A stretch of 63,989 nucleotides of DNA, from NCBI GenBank assembly GCA_902788555.1, contig CADAKQ010000012.1, positions 1-63,989 on the forward strand, read 5' to 3'. The translations under genes and the position numbers were made by a program. The notes beneath the pieces are model-generated. The model worked only from the letters and a program-made list of their open reading frames with translations, searched no databases and was not told the DNA's origin. This DNA comes from an uncultured Lachnospiraceae bacterium (GTDB lineage Bacteria; Bacillota; Clostridia; Lachnospirales; Lachnospiraceae). Within the stretch, counting starts at the first letter, position 1. Each line of letters opens with the position of its first letter. This document shows positions 17,375-26,977 of the stretch, piece by piece.

Positions 17375-18151
17375 ATGTTAAATATATTTGATATTGATGT
17401 GGTTTTTAAAGATGTAAAATCATTATTACTGTTTGTTCCTATAACTCTTTATATATCCGTGATTTCAGGAATCATCGGATTAGTACTCGGCTTTTTGCTG
17501 GCAGTTGTAAGGATAAAAAAGATTCCTGTGCTTAATCAGATTGTAGGTGTATTTATATCCTTTATGAGAGGTACACCGATTATAGTGCAGCTATACATCA
17601 CCTATTTTGGTATACCGATAGCATTTATGTATATCAATTACTATAAGGGAACTAATCTTCAGGTGGCAAATGTACCGCCGATAGTATATGCATTGTTTGC
17701 ACTTGCACTTAATACGGGAGCGTTTTGTTCGGTTATTATCCAGTCTGCATTTGAGGCAATCAATCAGGGTGAGATAGAGGCGGCAGCAGCTCTCGGAATG
17801 ACAGGAAGACAGAGAATGTTCCGAATCATCATACCGGAGGCACTTGAGCTTGCACTTCCTAATCTGGGTAATCAGTTTATAGGACTTATAAAGGGAACCT
17901 CCCTTGCATTTACCTGTTCTGTGGTTGAGATGACTGCACAGGCCAAGATAATAGGAGCAAGAGGATACAGATATTTTGAAGCATACGTAGCTTTGGCGAT
18001 TATTTACTGGATCATGATAATAGTTATTGAACAGCTTATCAAGCTTATACTTCATCTTGTAAAAGTACCTGATGTAGTAGGTGACATAGAAGATAAGAAG
18101 CTTTACAAAAAGCAGAAAAAACTCCTTAAAAAGCAGGGAGGGTTACTGTAA
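17375..18151 (+). CDS. Amino-acid ABC transporter permease
   Basis: A 258-residue integral membrane protein of the HisM/TcyB type, with several hydrophobic segments and the ATPase-contact loop EAAAALGMTGRQRMFRIIIPEAL (EAA motif, about residues 133-155). Its stop overlaps the ATPase start (TAATG). GAGGGG site upstream. Works with 16384-17343 and 18151-18909. Confidence 0.93.
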   Translation: MLNIFDIDVVFKDVKSLLLFVPITLYISVISGIIGLVLGFLLAVVRIKKIPVLNQIVGVFISFMRGTPIIVQLYITYFGIPIAFMYINYYKGTNLQVANVPPIVYALFALALNTGAFCSVIIQSAFEAINQGEIEAAAALGMTGRQRMFRIIIPEALELALPNLGNQFIGLIKGTSLAFTCSVVEMTAQAKIIGARGYRYFEAYVALAIIYWIMIIVIEQLIKLILHLVKVPDVVGDIEDKKLYKKQKKLLKKQGGLL

Positions 18152-18909
18152 TGATTAAAATACGTGATATAAAGAAAAGTTTTTTTTCAAATAAGGTATT
18201 GGACGGAATAAGCTTTGATATCGAAGCCGGCGATGTAGTCGCCATAATCGGCCCCTCCGGTACAGGTAAATCCACCCTGCTAAGATGTATCAACAGTATT
18301 ACAAAGCCTGACGGCGGAGTAATTGAGTTTGACGATTTTAAATTTGATACAAAGGATCACAGTAAAAAAGATTTGATAGAGCTTAGAAAAAAGACCTCAA
18401 TGGTATTTCAGCAGTTCAATCTTTTTTCAAAAAAGACGGTTCTTAAAAATGTTATGGAGGGATTAACCGTTGTCCAAAAGATTCCTAAAAAGGAAGCAAA
18501 GGAGATTGCCATAAAAGAGCTTACAAAGGTTCATATGGATGATAGGCAGCAGTATTATCCAAAGCATCTTTCGGGAGGACAACAGCAAAGAGTTGCCATA
18601 GCAAGAGCCCTTGCCATGCAGCCGGAGCTTTTACTTTTTGATGAGCCGACCTCCGCACTTGATCCGGAGCTTGTGGGAGAGGTACTTGATACGATCAAGG
18701 AGATAGCCAATGAGGGTTATACGATGATTGTTGTATCTCATGAGATGAGCTTCGTAAGAAATGTAGCTACCAAGGTTATTTTTATGGAAAACGGAAAAAT
18801 AGTTGAGATGGGAACGGCAAGTCAGATATTTGACTCCCCTCAAAATGAAAGAACCAAGGAATTTCTGATTAAGAACAGAGTTGTTATACAGCCTGAATAC
18901 AGTATCTGA
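18151..18909 (+). CDS. Amino-acid ABC transporter ATP-binding protein
   Basis: A 252-residue ABC ATPase: Walker A GPSGTGKST (about 33-41), Q-loop VFQQFNLF, signature LSGGQQQRVAIARAL, Walker B LLLFDEPTSALDPE, switch His in VVSHEM. The GlnQ/TcyC type for polar amino acid import. Last gene of the three-gene transporter. Confidence 0.95.
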   Translation: MIKIRDIKKSFFSNKVLDGISFDIEAGDVVAIIGPSGTGKSTLLRCINSITKPDGGVIEFDDFKFDTKDHSKKDLIELRKKTSMVFQQFNLFSKKTVLKNVMEGLTVVQKIPKKEAKEIAIKELTKVHMDDRQQYYPKHLSGGQQQRVAIARALAMQPELLLFDEPTSALDPELVGEVLDTIKEIANEGYTMIVVSHEMSFVRNVATKVIFMENGKIVEMGTASQIFDSPQNERTKEFLIKNRVVIQPEYSI

Positions 18910-18962
18910 TTGGGCTTTTATAAGCGATATAATATTTTATGGTGATTATCAAAAGGTGAGAG

Positions 18963-18999
18963 AAAGGAGAAAATCCGATTATAAAAAACAATTGGATTT
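18963..18999 (+). promoter_or_regulatory. Hairpin masking the ribosome site of the amidohydrolase
   Basis: AAAATCCGATT (18969-18979) pairs with AATTGGATTTT (about 18989-18999), with one mismatch, directly after an AAAGGAG sequence and just before the amidohydrolase start. No other good ribosome site lies near ATG 19012, so this structure could bring the distant AAAGGAG closer or hide it. Confidence 0.4.
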
Positions 19000-19011
19000 T
19001 ATGTGTTTGCT

Positions 19012-20280
19012 ATGAGTAAAAAATTGATTAAGCATGCCGATTTATTTGACGGTAAAAATGAAAAATTAAAGGAAAATGTTAATATCGTTATAGAAAATAA
19101 TCTTGTAAAGGAAGTTTTTTCAGGAGAGATTTCAGAAGAAAATTTTGATGAAATAATAGATGCATCCGGGCTTACAGCAATACCCGGACTTACCGATGCC
19201 CATGTTCATGTTTCACATAATCAAAGTGACAGGAATTATGAGGCAAGAGTTGACGAGATGGCGGTAAGAAGTACAAGGGTTGCCAAGGATATGCTGCTTC
19301 GTGGTTTTACTACCATAAGAGATGCAGGCGGGGTTACTTATGGGTTAAAGAAAAATATAGATAACGGCTTCATAGACGGTCCTCGTATATATCCTTCAAA
19401 TGCATATATATCACAGACCTGTGGCCATGCAGATAAAAGGCACAGTCCGATAGCAGAGCATCTTCCTGACGGAAGCTGGACATCGCCTACTCTTCAGCAG
19501 CATTTAAACTATGTTGCAGACGGTCCGGCAGAGGTTTTAAGAGCAGTAAGAGAGCAGTTTATCCTTGGCGCCTCCCAGATAAAAATCATGGCCGGCGGTG
19601 GTGTATCAAGTACCTATGATCCCATACAGACGGTACAGTTTACATACGAGGAAATGAAGGCTGCGGTAGATGCGGCAAAAGATTTCGGAACCTATGTTAT
19701 GGCACATCTTTATACACCGGCATCTATCCAAAGGGCAGTTAAGGCGGGTGTAAAAAGTCTTGAGCATACCAATCTTATGGATGATGAGACTGCCAGGATA
19801 ATCAGTGAAACAGCAGATGTTTGGGTTATGCCGGGACCTCAGTTCGGTCGACCGATAGAATCCCATGGAGATAATCAGCCGGAATCAATATTAAAGAAGG
19901 CTGCTTTCGTAAGAGCCGGAGAAGAAATCGCAACCGAGGCAATAAACAAATACAATTTAAATATTGTCTTCGGAACAGATTCCTTTGGTGATCCGGATTA
20001 TATAGAAAAGCATCAGTTAGAGGATTTTTCATATTTTAAGAAAAGATTCGGAAGCTTTAAGGGACTGGTTGCCGCAACGGGTAATGTATATGAGCTGACA
20101 AAGCTCACAACCTATCAGAATCCTTATCCGGACGGAAAAATCGGAGTGCTTGAAGGGGGTTCGTATGCAGACATTTTACTTGTAAAAGGAAATCCTGTTA
20201 TTGACCTTGATATACTTGCTGATGAAGATAACATAAAGCTTATCATGAAGGATGCAAAGGTTTATAAAAATATCTTATAA
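19012..20280 (+). CDS. Amidohydrolase-superfamily protein (imidazolonepropionase/prolidase-like)
   Basis: A 422-residue TIM-barrel metal hydrolase. The metal motif HVHVSH follows GLTDA (about residues 60-68), the probable carboxylated lysine lies in QIKIMAGGGVSS, later histidines in VMAHLYTP and SLEHTN, and the catalytic aspartate in FGTDSFGDPD. Such proteins hydrolyse amide, peptide or cyclic imide bonds. GTG 19003 is in frame but ATG 19012 (MSKKLIKHADLFDG) matches the family start. Next to an amino-acid importer it may release amino acids from an imported conjugate. Substrate unknown. Confidence 0.88.
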   Translation: MSKKLIKHADLFDGKNEKLKENVNIVIENNLVKEVFSGEISEENFDEIIDASGLTAIPGLTDAHVHVSHNQSDRNYEARVDEMAVRSTRVAKDMLLRGFTTIRDAGGVTYGLKKNIDNGFIDGPRIYPSNAYISQTCGHADKRHSPIAEHLPDGSWTSPTLQQHLNYVADGPAEVLRAVREQFILGASQIKIMAGGGVSSTYDPIQTVQFTYEEMKAAVDAAKDFGTYVMAHLYTPASIQRAVKAGVKSLEHTNLMDDETARIISETADVWVMPGPQFGRPIESHGDNQPESILKKAAFVRAGEEIATEAINKYNLNIVFGTDSFGDPDYIEKHQLEDFSYFKKRFGSFKGLVAATGNVYELTKLTTYQNPYPDGKIGVLEGGSYADILLVKGNPVIDLDILADEDNIKLIMKDAKVYKNIL

Positions 20281-20460
20281 GCAAAAAGGATTATTGAGAC
20301 AAAACATAATAGTTTTAAGATAATTTTAAGTAATTATATTTGATATAAGAAAAAGCTATAACCAATTAAAGATTTTAGGTATTGTACTGATTTTTTAATT
20401 TGAGTTAGACTATAATTCATAACAAATGAAATTAATAATAAAAAATCAGGAGATATCAAA

Positions 20461-21372
20461 ATGACAATTGCCCAGCTTAAATACGTTGTAGAGGTCGCAA
20501 AAACAAAATCCATAAATGCTGCTGCCCAGGCACTTTTTATATCCCAGTCGGGACTTTCCACTGCGATAAAGGAGCTTGAGGAGGAAATCGGTGTAACGCT
20601 TTTTAACCGTACAAACAGAGGTATAAGCATTACAAGTGATGGCGAGACCTTTATTCGCTATGCCAACAATGTACTGCTTCAGTACAGATTTATGGAGGAA
20701 AAATATTTTGGCGGAAGTGAGATAAAAGCACCTTTCTCTGTTTCAATGCATCACTCAACCTTTGCCACGAAGATATTTGCCCAAATTATAAAGGAATATG
20801 GAATTGTCGATTACGAATATTCGCTTTTTGAGACCACAACCAAGACGGTGCTTGATAATATCAGGCTTGCAAAAAGTGAGTTGGGGATTCTTTATATAAG
20901 CAGTTTTAACAGAGATTACTATGATAAGGTATTTAAGGAATCAGACCTTAGCTTTGAGGTACTCGGTTCATTTCCGATATGCGCTTATGTAAGTGAAAAT
21001 CATCCTTTGGCAGGTAAAAAGGAGGTTTTGCTCTCTGAACTTGAGGATTATCCATGTCTTATATTTGATCAGGATGAAAACAGCAGCTTTTATTTTTATG
21101 AGGAAATCATAAGCTCATACCAGTATAAAAATATTATAAGAACAAGTGACCGAGGAACAACCCTTGAGCTTTTGGCGGAGACCTTTGCTTATTCTGTCGG
21201 AATAGGTACATTTTTTGATGAGAAGCATGAGAAGGGACTTACTGCTATCAGTATAAAAACGGATGAAAGGATAGATGTGGGATATATAAAAAGAAATCAC
21301 ACCGTCCTGTCTGAGCCCGGCGAAAGATACATAGAACTCTTTAAGCAATATGTTAAGGAATATGGACTTTGA
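20461..21372 (+). CDS. LysR-family transcriptional regulator (second paralogue)
   Basis: A 303-residue LysR protein, same length as and closely similar to 380-1291 (both have the LKY start, FISQ helix, LEEEIG and a conserved EDYPC(L)xFxQxENSSFYxxEE effector segment). HTH residues 1-60, effector domain 90-300. ATG follows AGGAGATATC. It is transcribed away from the amidohydrolase region; a GTTAG-N10-ATAAC half-palindrome lies about 20-50 bp upstream. The pair of paralogues flanking the sulfur locus suggests related effectors. Confidence 0.92.
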   Translation: MTIAQLKYVVEVAKTKSINAAAQALFISQSGLSTAIKELEEEIGVTLFNRTNRGISITSDGETFIRYANNVLLQYRFMEEKYFGGSEIKAPFSVSMHHSTFATKIFAQIIKEYGIVDYEYSLFETTTKTVLDNIRLAKSELGILYISSFNRDYYDKVFKESDLSFEVLGSFPICAYVSENHPLAGKKEVLLSELEDYPCLIFDQDENSSFYFYEEIISSYQYKNIIRTSDRGTTLELLAETFAYSVGIGTFFDEKHEKGLTAISIKTDERIDVGYIKRNHTVLSEPGERYIELFKQYVKEYGL

Positions 21373-21525
21373 TTTTGATTATCAAAAATGATTTAAAATC
21401 CTTTTGTAAATATAAATAAATGTGATAAAATGGCTTTGATTTAAATAATTAAATTGAAGTCATTTTTAGTTTGATTATAAATTGATTAAAGAGTAATTGC
21501 TAATTTGATTAAAAGGTAACTATAA

Positions 21526-22857
21526 ATGTATAAGCATAAAAATTTACTTGCAGAATTAATCATTCTTGCCATACCTACTATATGCGAAGAGATACTGAGC
21601 ACCCTGCTTCAGTATGTGGATACGGCTATGGTGGGACATCTGGGTGAAGAGGCAACGGCGGCAGTAAGCACAACAACTACTATCGGCTGGCTTATCGGAG
21701 GATTTTTACATTCGATAGGTGTCGCTTTACTTGCTATGATGTCCAAATCAGTAGGCGAGGGAAATGATGAAAAACTTAAAAAATTAGCCGGACAGGCGAT
21801 TATACTTGTCATAGGCTCGGGACTTTTGGTTGGTGTGCTGGCACTTTCGCTTGCCCGTTATATCCCTTTCTGGATGGGTGCCGATGCATCGGTAAGACCG
21901 GATGCATATAAGTATTTCTTTATAATAAGCATACCTATGATATTTCGTGCGGCGGCACTTATATTCGGTTCGTGTATAAGGGCAACCCTTGACACCAAGA
22001 GCCCGATGATTGTAAATATAATAGCAAATGCATTTAATATAATTCTCGATTGGATATTTATATATGTGCTTGATATGGGTGTTGTCGGTGCGGCGTATGC
22101 AACGGCAATCTGCTATACTGTAGCAGGTACGCTTATGTTCATTGTATTTATAAATAAAAAGAAGCTTGGATTTACAAAGGATAGCATAAAGGCAGATAAA
22201 GGGCTTTTATCCGAGATTGGTAAAGTCGCGCTTCCGGCAGCGGGAACAAGGGCAACAGCCTCACTTGGATATGTGGTATTTGCAGGACTTGTATCCGGTA
22301 TGGGCACAAGTATATTTGCGGCACATTCCATAGCTGTAAATGCGGAGACCATATTTTATATACCGGGATACGGAATAAGCTCTGCGACATCGGCGCTTAT
22401 CGGTGTTGCTTACGGAGAAAGAAATTTAGACAGAATAAAGAAAATTATGAAGCTCAGTACCATAATAACCATAGGGGTTATGCTTATAAACGGAATCATA
22501 CTTTATGTATGTGCACTTCCGCTGATGAAGGTTTTTACAAGCAGTATCAATGCGGCCACGCTTGGGGCGAGGATGCTTAAAATAGTAGCATTTACAGAAC
22601 CGTTCTTTGGGCTTATGATAGCTATGCAGGGTGTATTTTATGGGCTGGGAAAAACCGGACAGGTATTTATAATAGAGACCTTCAGTATGTGGGGGATAAG
22701 GATTATATTTACCATACTTTGTGTTAAGCTTTGGCAAACCGGACTTTCTGAGGTATGGTACTGCATGATAGCGGATAATATATGTAAGGCAAGTCTTCTT
22801 GGACTGTCTATGATAATATTTTCAAAACGGAAGTTGCCGTTGATGATGAAGGAATAG
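21526..22857 (+). CDS. MATE-family efflux transporter
   Basis: A 443-residue integral membrane exporter with about twelve hydrophobic segments in two halves. The start LAELIILAIPTICEEILSTLLQYVDTAMVGHLG is the MATE hallmark. MATE proteins export organic cations or metabolites using Na+ or H+. RBS is weak (AAAGGT). Located between the second LysR and the second C-S lyase; could expel a toxic thiol or product of the pathway (inference). Confidence 0.92.
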   Translation: MYKHKNLLAELIILAIPTICEEILSTLLQYVDTAMVGHLGEEATAAVSTTTTIGWLIGGFLHSIGVALLAMMSKSVGEGNDEKLKKLAGQAIILVIGSGLLVGVLALSLARYIPFWMGADASVRPDAYKYFFIISIPMIFRAAALIFGSCIRATLDTKSPMIVNIIANAFNIILDWIFIYVLDMGVVGAAYATAICYTVAGTLMFIVFINKKKLGFTKDSIKADKGLLSEIGKVALPAAGTRATASLGYVVFAGLVSGMGTSIFAAHSIAVNAETIFYIPGYGISSATSALIGVAYGERNLDRIKKIMKLSTIITIGVMLINGIILYVCALPLMKVFTSSINAATLGARMLKIVAFTEPFFGLMIAMQGVFYGLGKTGQVFIIETFSMWGIRIIFTILCVKLWQTGLSEVWYCMIADNICKASLLGLSMIIFSKRKLPLMMKE

Positions 22858-22885
22858 AAGCTAAGAAAGGAGTTTATTACCTGAT

Positions 22886-24064
22886 ATGGAAAATGAATTA
22901 AGATATGATTTTGATAAAATGACAGACAGAAAGGGCACCTATTCCATCAAATGGAGGGTTGGTGAAAATGAGCTTCCGATGTGGATTGCGGATATGGATT
23001 TTGAAACTGCGCCGGAGATTGTGGTAGCACTTGAAAAAAGGGTAGCAGGTAGAATATTCGGATACTCGGATATACCGGATGAGTGGTATGAGGCGTATAT
23101 AGGCTGGTGGAAGAGACGACACGGCGTAGAGATAAAAAAAGAGTGGCTTATATACAGTGCCGGGGTAATACCTACTATCTCAAGCACGGTAAGAAAGCTT
23201 TCCGCACCGGCGGAAAAGGTTGTTATACTTACACCGGTTTACAATATGTTTTATAACTGCATTTTAAATAACGGAAGAACCGTAGTTGAAAGTAAGCTTA
23301 TTTATAAGGACGGAAGCTACAGTATAGATTATGAAGATTTGGAAGAAAAGCTGGCTGATCCGCAGACCGCACTTATGGTATTTTGCAATCCCCACAATCC
23401 GGTTGGAAGAATATGGAGTAAGGAGGAATTAACAAAGGTTGGAGAGCTTTGCATAGAGCATGATGTAAGGCTTATTGTGGACGAGATACACTGTGATTTG
23501 ACGGATCCTGATAAGGAATACGTACCGTTTGCAGCTCTTGAAGATAAAATAACAGATAATGCAATTATAGCCATAGCACCGACCAAGACCTTTAACATAG
23601 CAGGGTTACAGACATCGGCTGTCATAGTAAAAGACAGGGCGCTTCGGCATAAGGTATGGAGGCAGATAAATACCGATGAGGTGGGCGAGCCGAATGCATT
23701 TGCCATAGATGTTGTTTTGGCTGCCTTTAATGAGGGTGAAAACTGGCTTGATGAGTTAAGGACTTATATATATAATAATAAATGTTTGGTAGAAGGATAC
23801 ATCAAAGAAAATATAAAAGAAATATCGCTTGTTCCATCGGAAGCTACATACCTTTTGTGGCTTGACTGCGGAAAGCTTACCAATAATTCCAAAGAGCTTA
23901 TGAAACACATTAGAAAGGAAACGGGGCTTTATCTGTCTGCCGGAACACATTATGGTTCGGGTGGTGAAAGCTTTTTAAGATTAAATATAGCCTGCCCTAA
24001 GGAAAGACTTATGGACGGCTTGGCACGACTTGAAAAAGGAATACATTCTTATAAGGGAGAATAA
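22886..24064 (+). CDS. MalY/PatB-type C-S lyase (second copy)
   Basis: A 392-residue PLP enzyme, same length and family as 2638-3816. Start RYDFDKMTDRKGTYSIKW, then LPMWIADMDF, CNPHNPVGRIWS, IVDEIHCDL, and PLP lysine in APTKTFNIAGLQ. Cystathionine beta-lyase or cysteine-conjugate beta-lyase activity expected. AGGAG site before ATG. Immediately followed, one base after its stop, by the DUF3737 gene. Confidence 0.9.
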   Translation: MENELRYDFDKMTDRKGTYSIKWRVGENELPMWIADMDFETAPEIVVALEKRVAGRIFGYSDIPDEWYEAYIGWWKRRHGVEIKKEWLIYSAGVIPTISSTVRKLSAPAEKVVILTPVYNMFYNCILNNGRTVVESKLIYKDGSYSIDYEDLEEKLADPQTALMVFCNPHNPVGRIWSKEELTKVGELCIEHDVRLIVDEIHCDLTDPDKEYVPFAALEDKITDNAIIAIAPTKTFNIAGLQTSAVIVKDRALRHKVWRQINTDEVGEPNAFAIDVVLAAFNEGENWLDELRTYIYNNKCLVEGYIKENIKEISLVPSEATYLLWLDCGKLTNNSKELMKHIRKETGLYLSAGTHYGSGGESFLRLNIACPKERLMDGLARLEKGIHSYKGE

Positions 24065-24065
24065 A

Positions 24066-24920
24066 ATGGACAGTAATATGACTAAGATAACAGGCAAAAA
24101 ATACGTGGGAGAGCGTTCGCTTTTTATGGCGAGGGATCTTGTTATAGAGGATACGATATTTGGTGAGGGCGAATCGCCGCTTAAGGAAAGCCGAGATATA
24201 AAGCTTTATAACAGTATGTTTAAGTGGAAGTATCCGCTCTGGTATTCCAAGAATATAACGGTAAAAAACTGCTCCTGGTTTGAGATGGCAAGAGCCGGAG
24301 TCTGGTATACCGAAAATATAAGTATTGAAGACTCGGCTATCGAGGCACCCAAGAATTTCAGAAGATGCAAAAACCTTTCACTTAATAATGTATCACTTTC
24401 GGATGCCAAGGAAACCCTTTGGAACTGTGAGGATGTAACCCTTACAAATGTAACGGCAAAGGGCACATATTTCGGAATGAATACGAATAACATAAAGGTG
24501 GACAACCTTACCCTTTACGGAGACTATTCCTTTGACGGAGGAAAAAATATAGAGGTAAGGAATTCAAAGCTTTTATCCAAGGATGCATTTTGGAACTGCG
24601 AAAATGTAGTTGTGTATGATTCCTTTATATCGGGAGAGTACCTTGGTTGGAACTCAAAGAATCTTACATTTATAAATTGTACGATAGAGAGTTTACAGGG
24701 AATGTGCTACATAGAAAACCTTGTAATGAAAGACTGCAAGCTACTTGATACTACACTTTCCTTTGAATACTCAACCGTCGATGCTGAAATCAAAGGTCAC
24801 ATCGACAGCGTGAAAAATCCGATAAGCGGCAGCTTAACCGCCGATTCCATAGGAGAACTGATTATGGAAGAGGATAAGGTGGATGTGAGCAAAACAAAGA
24901 TAATTATCAGAGGGGAATAA
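24066..24920 (+). CDS. DUF3737 family right-handed beta-helix protein
   Basis: A 284-residue protein rich in short repeated strands (NxxNxxVKNC, WNCEN, NxxNxxxxNxT), giving a pectate-lyase-like beta helix. It matches the DUF3737 family, whose members often lie next to or are fused to MalY-type lyases. ATG 24066 is chosen: AGGGAGAATAA lies just upstream and the previous stop ends at 24064; the longer in-frame start lies inside the lyase gene. Biochemical function unknown. Confidence 0.85.
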   Translation: MDSNMTKITGKKYVGERSLFMARDLVIEDTIFGEGESPLKESRDIKLYNSMFKWKYPLWYSKNITVKNCSWFEMARAGVWYTENISIEDSAIEAPKNFRRCKNLSLNNVSLSDAKETLWNCEDVTLTNVTAKGTYFGMNTNNIKVDNLTLYGDYSFDGGKNIEVRNSKLLSKDAFWNCENVVVYDSFISGEYLGWNSKNLTFINCTIESLQGMCYIENLVMKDCKLLDTTLSFEYSTVDAEIKGHIDSVKNPISGSLTADSIGELIMEEDKVDVSKTKIIIRGE

Positions 24921-25005
24921 TTTATATTAATGTAGTGAGACATCATTTTGTGATTGCCTGATAACATGTTATATGAGAGGATAATGAAAAAGAGGATAAT
25001 AAAAA

Positions 25006-26172
25006 ATGAAAAGAATTGGATTAAGAAAAAAAACAGTGGTTTTGGTAACAACGTTTATTTTAGCGCTCTCGCTTTCCGGATGCGGAAGTAATAACGGTGG
25101 CAGCAAAAAAATATCCTTTACAGGCAACGAAGATAAAACCGAGGAAAGCTCCGAAGAAATAATGAAAGAAACAACAGAAAACATAACGGAAAGCACAACG
25201 GAAAACTATACGACTCAGGAAGAAAAAAACGAATTGGATTATGAGGTTGTTTATGCTCCGGTTAAAGATGAGGTTCTTGATTTAATAATAAACGGATATG
25301 ATTATGAGAAGGATTATGTTTATCCTTCTTCCGGTATTATGGAAAGTGTTATGTATCGTACAAAAACAGATTTACTGAATAGTATCGGATACGTTATCGA
25401 GGATATAAATGGTGATGGTATACCTGAGCTTTTAATTGGCGAAGATATGGTCGGCTATTATGATGATATTACGGATGAAAGTTATATCTACAACGGATAT
25501 ACCTATAAGGATGGTGAAATAGTATGTTTCCTTGAAGGCTGGGCGAGAAGCAGCTACAGATGGATGGGAAACGGAAACTTTTTTTATACCGGTTCTTCAA
25601 GTGCTATGAGCAGCATGTTTGGACAGTGCTGCTTAAATGCAGATGGAACAGAGCTTGAATGGGTTGACTTTTATTATAGTGATGAGGTTGGTGACGGAAG
25701 CATAGGCTTTTATCACAATACCTCGGGCATGGTTGATGCATCCGCATCCGAGAGACTTGACCTTTCAGATGAAGACTTTTGGGGCCTTATGGATAACTAC
25801 AAATGTGGGCTGCTTGACTGGAATCTGATCGGAGAAGGAATAGAGTTATCGGATGAAGACAAAATGATGGATGATATTATCGGTGATTGGTTATTTCCAA
25901 ACGGCGCCGTTCTTTCTTTGAATAACGGTGACAGTTGGACGCTTTATGATGATGAAGGAAACTGGCTTTTCGGAGGCGATTTTGAGACGGATGACCAGTT
26001 TGGAGATTTTCAGCTTAGACTTTTCAGTGAGGTCGGAGATACCGGAAATAATCAGGTGGCAAGCGGAACATTTTATTATGACGCTGACGGCTATCCGGCA
26101 TTAGATGTCGAATTTGAAAAGTACCTTACTGATTTTACCGATGGAAAAGTAACCTTAAATAAGGGACTGTAG
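25006..26172 (+). CDS. Lipoprotein of unknown function with a Ca-loop-like motif
   Basis: A 388-residue predicted lipoprotein. Signal peptide with lipobox LSLSGC (Cys26), a Thr/Glu-rich linker (residues 40-75), then a globular domain with DINGDGIPELLIGE, an EF-hand-like DxNxDG loop typical of FG-GAP-type surface proteins, and a C-terminal beta-rich segment. No enzyme motif recognised. Not obviously part of the sulfur pathway. Confidence 0.8.
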   Translation: MKRIGLRKKTVVLVTTFILALSLSGCGSNNGGSKKISFTGNEDKTEESSEEIMKETTENITESTTENYTTQEEKNELDYEVVYAPVKDEVLDLIINGYDYEKDYVYPSSGIMESVMYRTKTDLLNSIGYVIEDINGDGIPELLIGEDMVGYYDDITDESYIYNGYTYKDGEIVCFLEGWARSSYRWMGNGNFFYTGSSSAMSSMFGQCCLNADGTELEWVDFYYSDEVGDGSIGFYHNTSGMVDASASERLDLSDEDFWGLMDNYKCGLLDWNLIGEGIELSDEDKMMDDIIGDWLFPNGAVLSLNNGDSWTLYDDEGNWLFGGDFETDDQFGDFQLRLFSEVGDTGNNQVASGTFYYDADGYPALDVEFEKYLTDFTDGKVTLNKGL

Positions 26173-26244
26173 TAAGGTTGTGGTTGATTATAAAGATCTT
26201 ATCAACTTTATCATAGAGAAATCATATGGAAAGGGATGAATAAT

Positions 26245-26550
26245 ATGAGTAGTTTATTTGAAGATATTGCTAAAGGTTTAAATCAAGCGATAGAGTATGA
26301 GAAGAATAAATCAAACGCAAAAGTACATAAAATTATTATTCAACCGGTAATAAAATATTCTAATAAGGATGTTAAAAGAATTCGCAATAAAAGCAAAATG
26401 ACTCAAAAAATACTTGCTGAATATATGGGCGTTTCAGTAAAGACGGTAGAAGCATGGGAAACAGGTACAAGTCACCCATCAGGTTCGGCATGTCGGTTGT
26501 TGAGTATATTGGATGCAGGAACTCCGACAGAATTTTATAAAATTTTATGA
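26245..26550 (+). CDS. XRE/HigA-like helix-turn-helix protein (orphan)
   Basis: A 101-residue protein whose C-terminal half is an XRE-type HTH (MTQKILAEYMGVSVKTVEAWETGTSHPSGSACRLLSIL), the form found in HigA/NadS antitoxins. ATG 26245 lies nine bases after GAAAGGG; ATG 26236 would abut it. No toxin gene is next to it (64 bp to the lipoprotein upstream, T-box leader downstream), so it is an orphan or its partner is lost. Confidence 0.8.
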   Translation: MSSLFEDIAKGLNQAIEYEKNKSNAKVHKIIIQPVIKYSNKDVKRIRNKSKMTQKILAEYMGVSVKTVEAWETGTSHPSGSACRLLSILDAGTPTEFYKIL

Positions 26551-26632
26551 TAGTGTGACAAGGTGTTTGCGCCTCATTTCTGTCTAATTATAGTTAGAAA
26601 ACGCTCTTCTTGTTGTTATCCAACAAAAAAAC

Positions 26633-26661
26633 TTGACATCTAAAAAAATTAATAATATAAT
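26633..26661 (+). promoter_or_regulatory. Sigma-A promoter of the trp operon
   Basis: TTGACA at 26633-26638 and TATAAT at 26656-26661 with a 17-bp spacer: a consensus promoter directly ahead of the T-box leader. Confidence 0.85.
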
Positions 26662-26667
26662 CAGTCT

Positions 26668-26964
26668 ATAATTTAATACGCTAAACCGTTGATGTGGAGA
26701 TAAAAATAAAAGAGGCACTCACAGAGAGTCGGGATTGCTGAGAACCGATAGCAGCTGTTTATTAAATGGACCACTGAGGGCATGGTCAAAGGAGCGAAGG
26801 CTCTGAGTATTCCGTGACGTTTTTGCATACGTTAGTTGCAGGGAATATGTTGGTATTCCAATGAGAGTGTGGAGATAAACTTCCGCAAACGCAGGGTGGC
26901 ACCGCGGTACATATGACTATTACCGTCCCTGATAACAGAGCTTCTGTTATCAGGGACTTTTTTT
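26668..26964 (+). promoter_or_regulatory. T-box riboswitch leader, probably tRNA-Trp
   Basis: The leader contains the T-box sequence AGGGTGGCACCGCGG at 26893-26907, which pairs with the free end of an uncharged tRNA in its TGGCACC bulge. A Stem I region lies at about 26710-26820 with a candidate specifier TGG at 26767-26769 followed by A. The Trp specifier fits the downstream trp genes. Uncharged tRNA-Trp would stabilise the antiterminator and allow transcription. Confidence 0.92.
26925..26964 (+). terminator. T-box terminator
   Basis: GTCCCTGATAACAGA pairs with TCTGTTATCAGGGAC with a short loop and is followed by seven T. This is the regulated terminator of the trp T-box. Confidence 0.92.
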
Positions 26965-26977
26965 CGCGTTCCTTTGA

